A stretch of DNA of 64,000 nucleotides from Novosphingobium nitrogenifigens DSM 19370 (GTDB taxonomy: Bacteria > Pseudomonadota > Alphaproteobacteria > Sphingomonadales > Sphingomonadaceae): contig NZ_GL876926.1 of assembly GCF_000192575.1 (NCBI RefSeq), forward strand, positions 647,929 through 711,928. Reading direction: 5' to 3'. A model generated the notes under the pieces. It worked only from the letters and a program-made list of their open reading frames with translations. It made no database searches and was not told where the DNA came from. The translations under genes were made by a program, and so were the position numbers. Shown piece after piece: positions 62,974 through 64,000 of the stretch (its first letter is position 1; the number at the start of each line of letters is the position of its first letter).

Positions 62974-63029
62974 GGATTCTGGCCCATTCAGATTCCGAAT
63001 TGCCGGAATTTCTGATCCTTTCAGAATCC
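62974..63029. other. Nested inverted repeats upstream of the shikimate dehydrogenase-like gene
   Basis: GGATTCTG (62974-62981) and CAGAATCC (63022-63029) bracket a second hairpin, ATTCCG-AATTGC-CGGAAT (62992-63009). Related CAGATTCCG words recur at 62957 and 62989. This could be a structured leader of the following gene or a repeat element; no known riboswitch is recognised. Confidence 0.5.
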
Positions 63030-63066
63030 AAAGATCGTTGACTCACCGGGCAAGGAGCAAGCGGCC

Positions 63067-63930
63067 GTGGCGAAACCTCCGATCGGGCGTGATACGCGTC
63101 TGTGCATGTCGCTGTCCGGGCGTCCCGGCAATGCGGGATCGCGGCTTCACAACCATCTCTACGACGCGCTCGGCCTCGACTATGTCTACAAGGCATTTAC
63201 GACGACCGATCTGCCCGCCGCGATTGGGGGCATCCGTGCGCTTGGCATTCGTGGCGCTGCAATTTCGATGCCGTTCAAGGAAGCGGTGATCCCCTTGCTC
63301 GATCGGCTCGATCCGACCGCTGCCGGGATCGAAAGCGTCAACACCATCGTCAACGATGACGGCGTACTCTCAGGGTACAACACCGATTATTCGGCCGTGC
63401 GCGATCTTTTGGCCGCAGGGCCTGCCGATCCGGCCCGTCCCTTTGTTTTGCGGGGAAGCGGCGGCATGGCCAAGGCGGTTGCCGCCGCGCTGCACTATTG
63501 CGGTTTTCACGAGGGCATGATTGTCGCGCGCAATGCCGAGGCCGGACCTGCGCTTGCGGCGCTTTACGGCTATGCGTGGAGTGCGGATCTTCCCGAACCG
63601 GGCGCCGCGCTGCTGGTCAATGTGACGCCGCTCGGGATGGAAGGCGCCGATGCAGAGGCTCTGGCCTTTCCCGAAGCGATGATCGCGGCTGCCGATGTCG
63701 CCTTCGACGTCGTTGCCCAACCGCCGCGCACCCCGTTCATTCGCATGGCCGAGGCGATGGGCAAGGCCATCGTGACCGGGACCGAAGTGATCGTGCGACA
63801 GGCGATCGAGCAATTCGTGCTTTATACCGGCGTGCGCCCTTCGCCCGGGCAGATCGTCGATGCCACCCGTTTTGCCCATGGCGAAGCTGCCGCTGCCCGG
63901 CTTGCGCAAGCCTATGGTCTTGGCGGCTGA
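63067..63930 (+). CDS. Shikimate 5-dehydrogenase family protein (AroE-like variant)
   Basis: Codes for 287 residues. The catalytic Lys71 (MPFKEA), Asn92 and Asp107 (GYNTDY) are conserved, and RGSGGMAKAV serves as nucleotide-binding loop. The N-terminal substrate motif reads LCMSLSGRPGNAGSRLHNH instead of the GxPxxHSLSP of canonical AroE, which marks a variant group. It may act on shikimate, quinate or a related compound with NAD(P). It is probably not the biosynthetic AroE. Start ATG/GTG 63067 follows AAGGAGC. A partial gene follows 21 bp later. Confidence 0.85.
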   Translation: MAKPPIGRDTRLCMSLSGRPGNAGSRLHNHLYDALGLDYVYKAFTTTDLPAAIGGIRALGIRGAAISMPFKEAVIPLLDRLDPTAAGIESVNTIVNDDGVLSGYNTDYSAVRDLLAAGPADPARPFVLRGSGGMAKAVAAALHYCGFHEGMIVARNAEAGPALAALYGYAWSADLPEPGAALLVNVTPLGMEGADAEALAFPEAMIAAADVAFDVVAQPPRTPFIRMAEAMGKAIVTGTEVIVRQAIEQFVLYTGVRPSPGQIVDATRFAHGEAAAARLAQAYGLGG

Positions 63931-63951
63931 GGCAGGATAGGCAGGACGGCG

Positions 63952-64000
63952 ATGACAAGCCATCCTGCGCGCGACGATCGCCCCGTTCTTCAAGACCTTA
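63952..64000 (+). CDS. Start of an unidentified gene (partial)
   Basis: An ATG at 63952, preceded by GGCAGGACGG, opens a frame of 16 codons to the window edge. It is too short to identify. It lies 21 bp after the shikimate dehydrogenase-like gene, so it is probably co-transcribed with it. Confidence 0.45.
   Translation, partial: MTSHPARDDRPVLQDL

Overview
The window is high-GC DNA from an alphaproteobacterium, most likely Sphingomonadales (Novosphingobium/Sphingobium-like). This rests on gene content, on the order ppiD-trpEGDC ... lexA-comEC-gltX-gltA, on tpiA-secG-pyrG, on many TonB-dependent receptors, and on two GAAC-N7-GAAC SOS operators of the alphaproteobacterial LexA type. I see no CRISPR array, phage, insertion sequence or integrase. 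The single RNA gene recognised is a tRNA-Arg(CCT).

Layout. (1) 1-7632: DNA damage tolerance. It holds the 3' end of imuB, a small Ser/Thr-rich unknown, then a tight operon of radical SAM protein, DUF4130-UdgX and dnaE2, with an SOS operator at the operon start. (2) 7648-14439: a large membrane coiled-coil protein, then four genes ending in a histidine kinase-like protein; the Hpt-like and kinase-like members both lack the phospho-accepting His. (3) 14602-32770: housekeeping block with gltA, gltX, comEC, lexA, an Asp/Glu racemase, an SPFH protein, trpC-trpD-trpG-trpE-ppiD, tpiA, secG and pyrG. (4) 32923-35369: small heat-shock gene with a ROSE-type RNA thermometer and sigma32-like promoter, then grxC, a nitrilase-family gene, a DUF1178 gene and tRNA-Arg. 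(5) 35392-41067: AppA-type phytase, TonB receptor with an STN signalling domain, FecR anti-sigma and ECF sigma factor. This looks like a self-sensing phytate or organophosphate uptake locus. (6) 41285-55115: HyuA/HyuB ATP-dependent amidohydrolase, TonB receptor, AraC regulator, LuxR-type regulator, second TonB receptor, secreted NylB-like serine hydrolase and acyltransferase. This is a candidate uptake and degradation system for cyclic or linear amides. (7) 55193-64000: small outer-membrane barrel, LysR regulator, an unusual pyruvate kinase with a Lys signature of potassium independence, an iron-type TonB receptor with Sel1-repeat protein and TonB, and a variant shikimate dehydrogenase.

The best candidates for under-described biology are the LexA-boxed radical SAM/UdgX/DnaE2 operon, the HyuAB plus NylB-like locus, the phytase with its own surface-signalling system, and the signalling cassette without phospho-histidines. 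Function calls come from reading motifs and recalling families; no database search was run.
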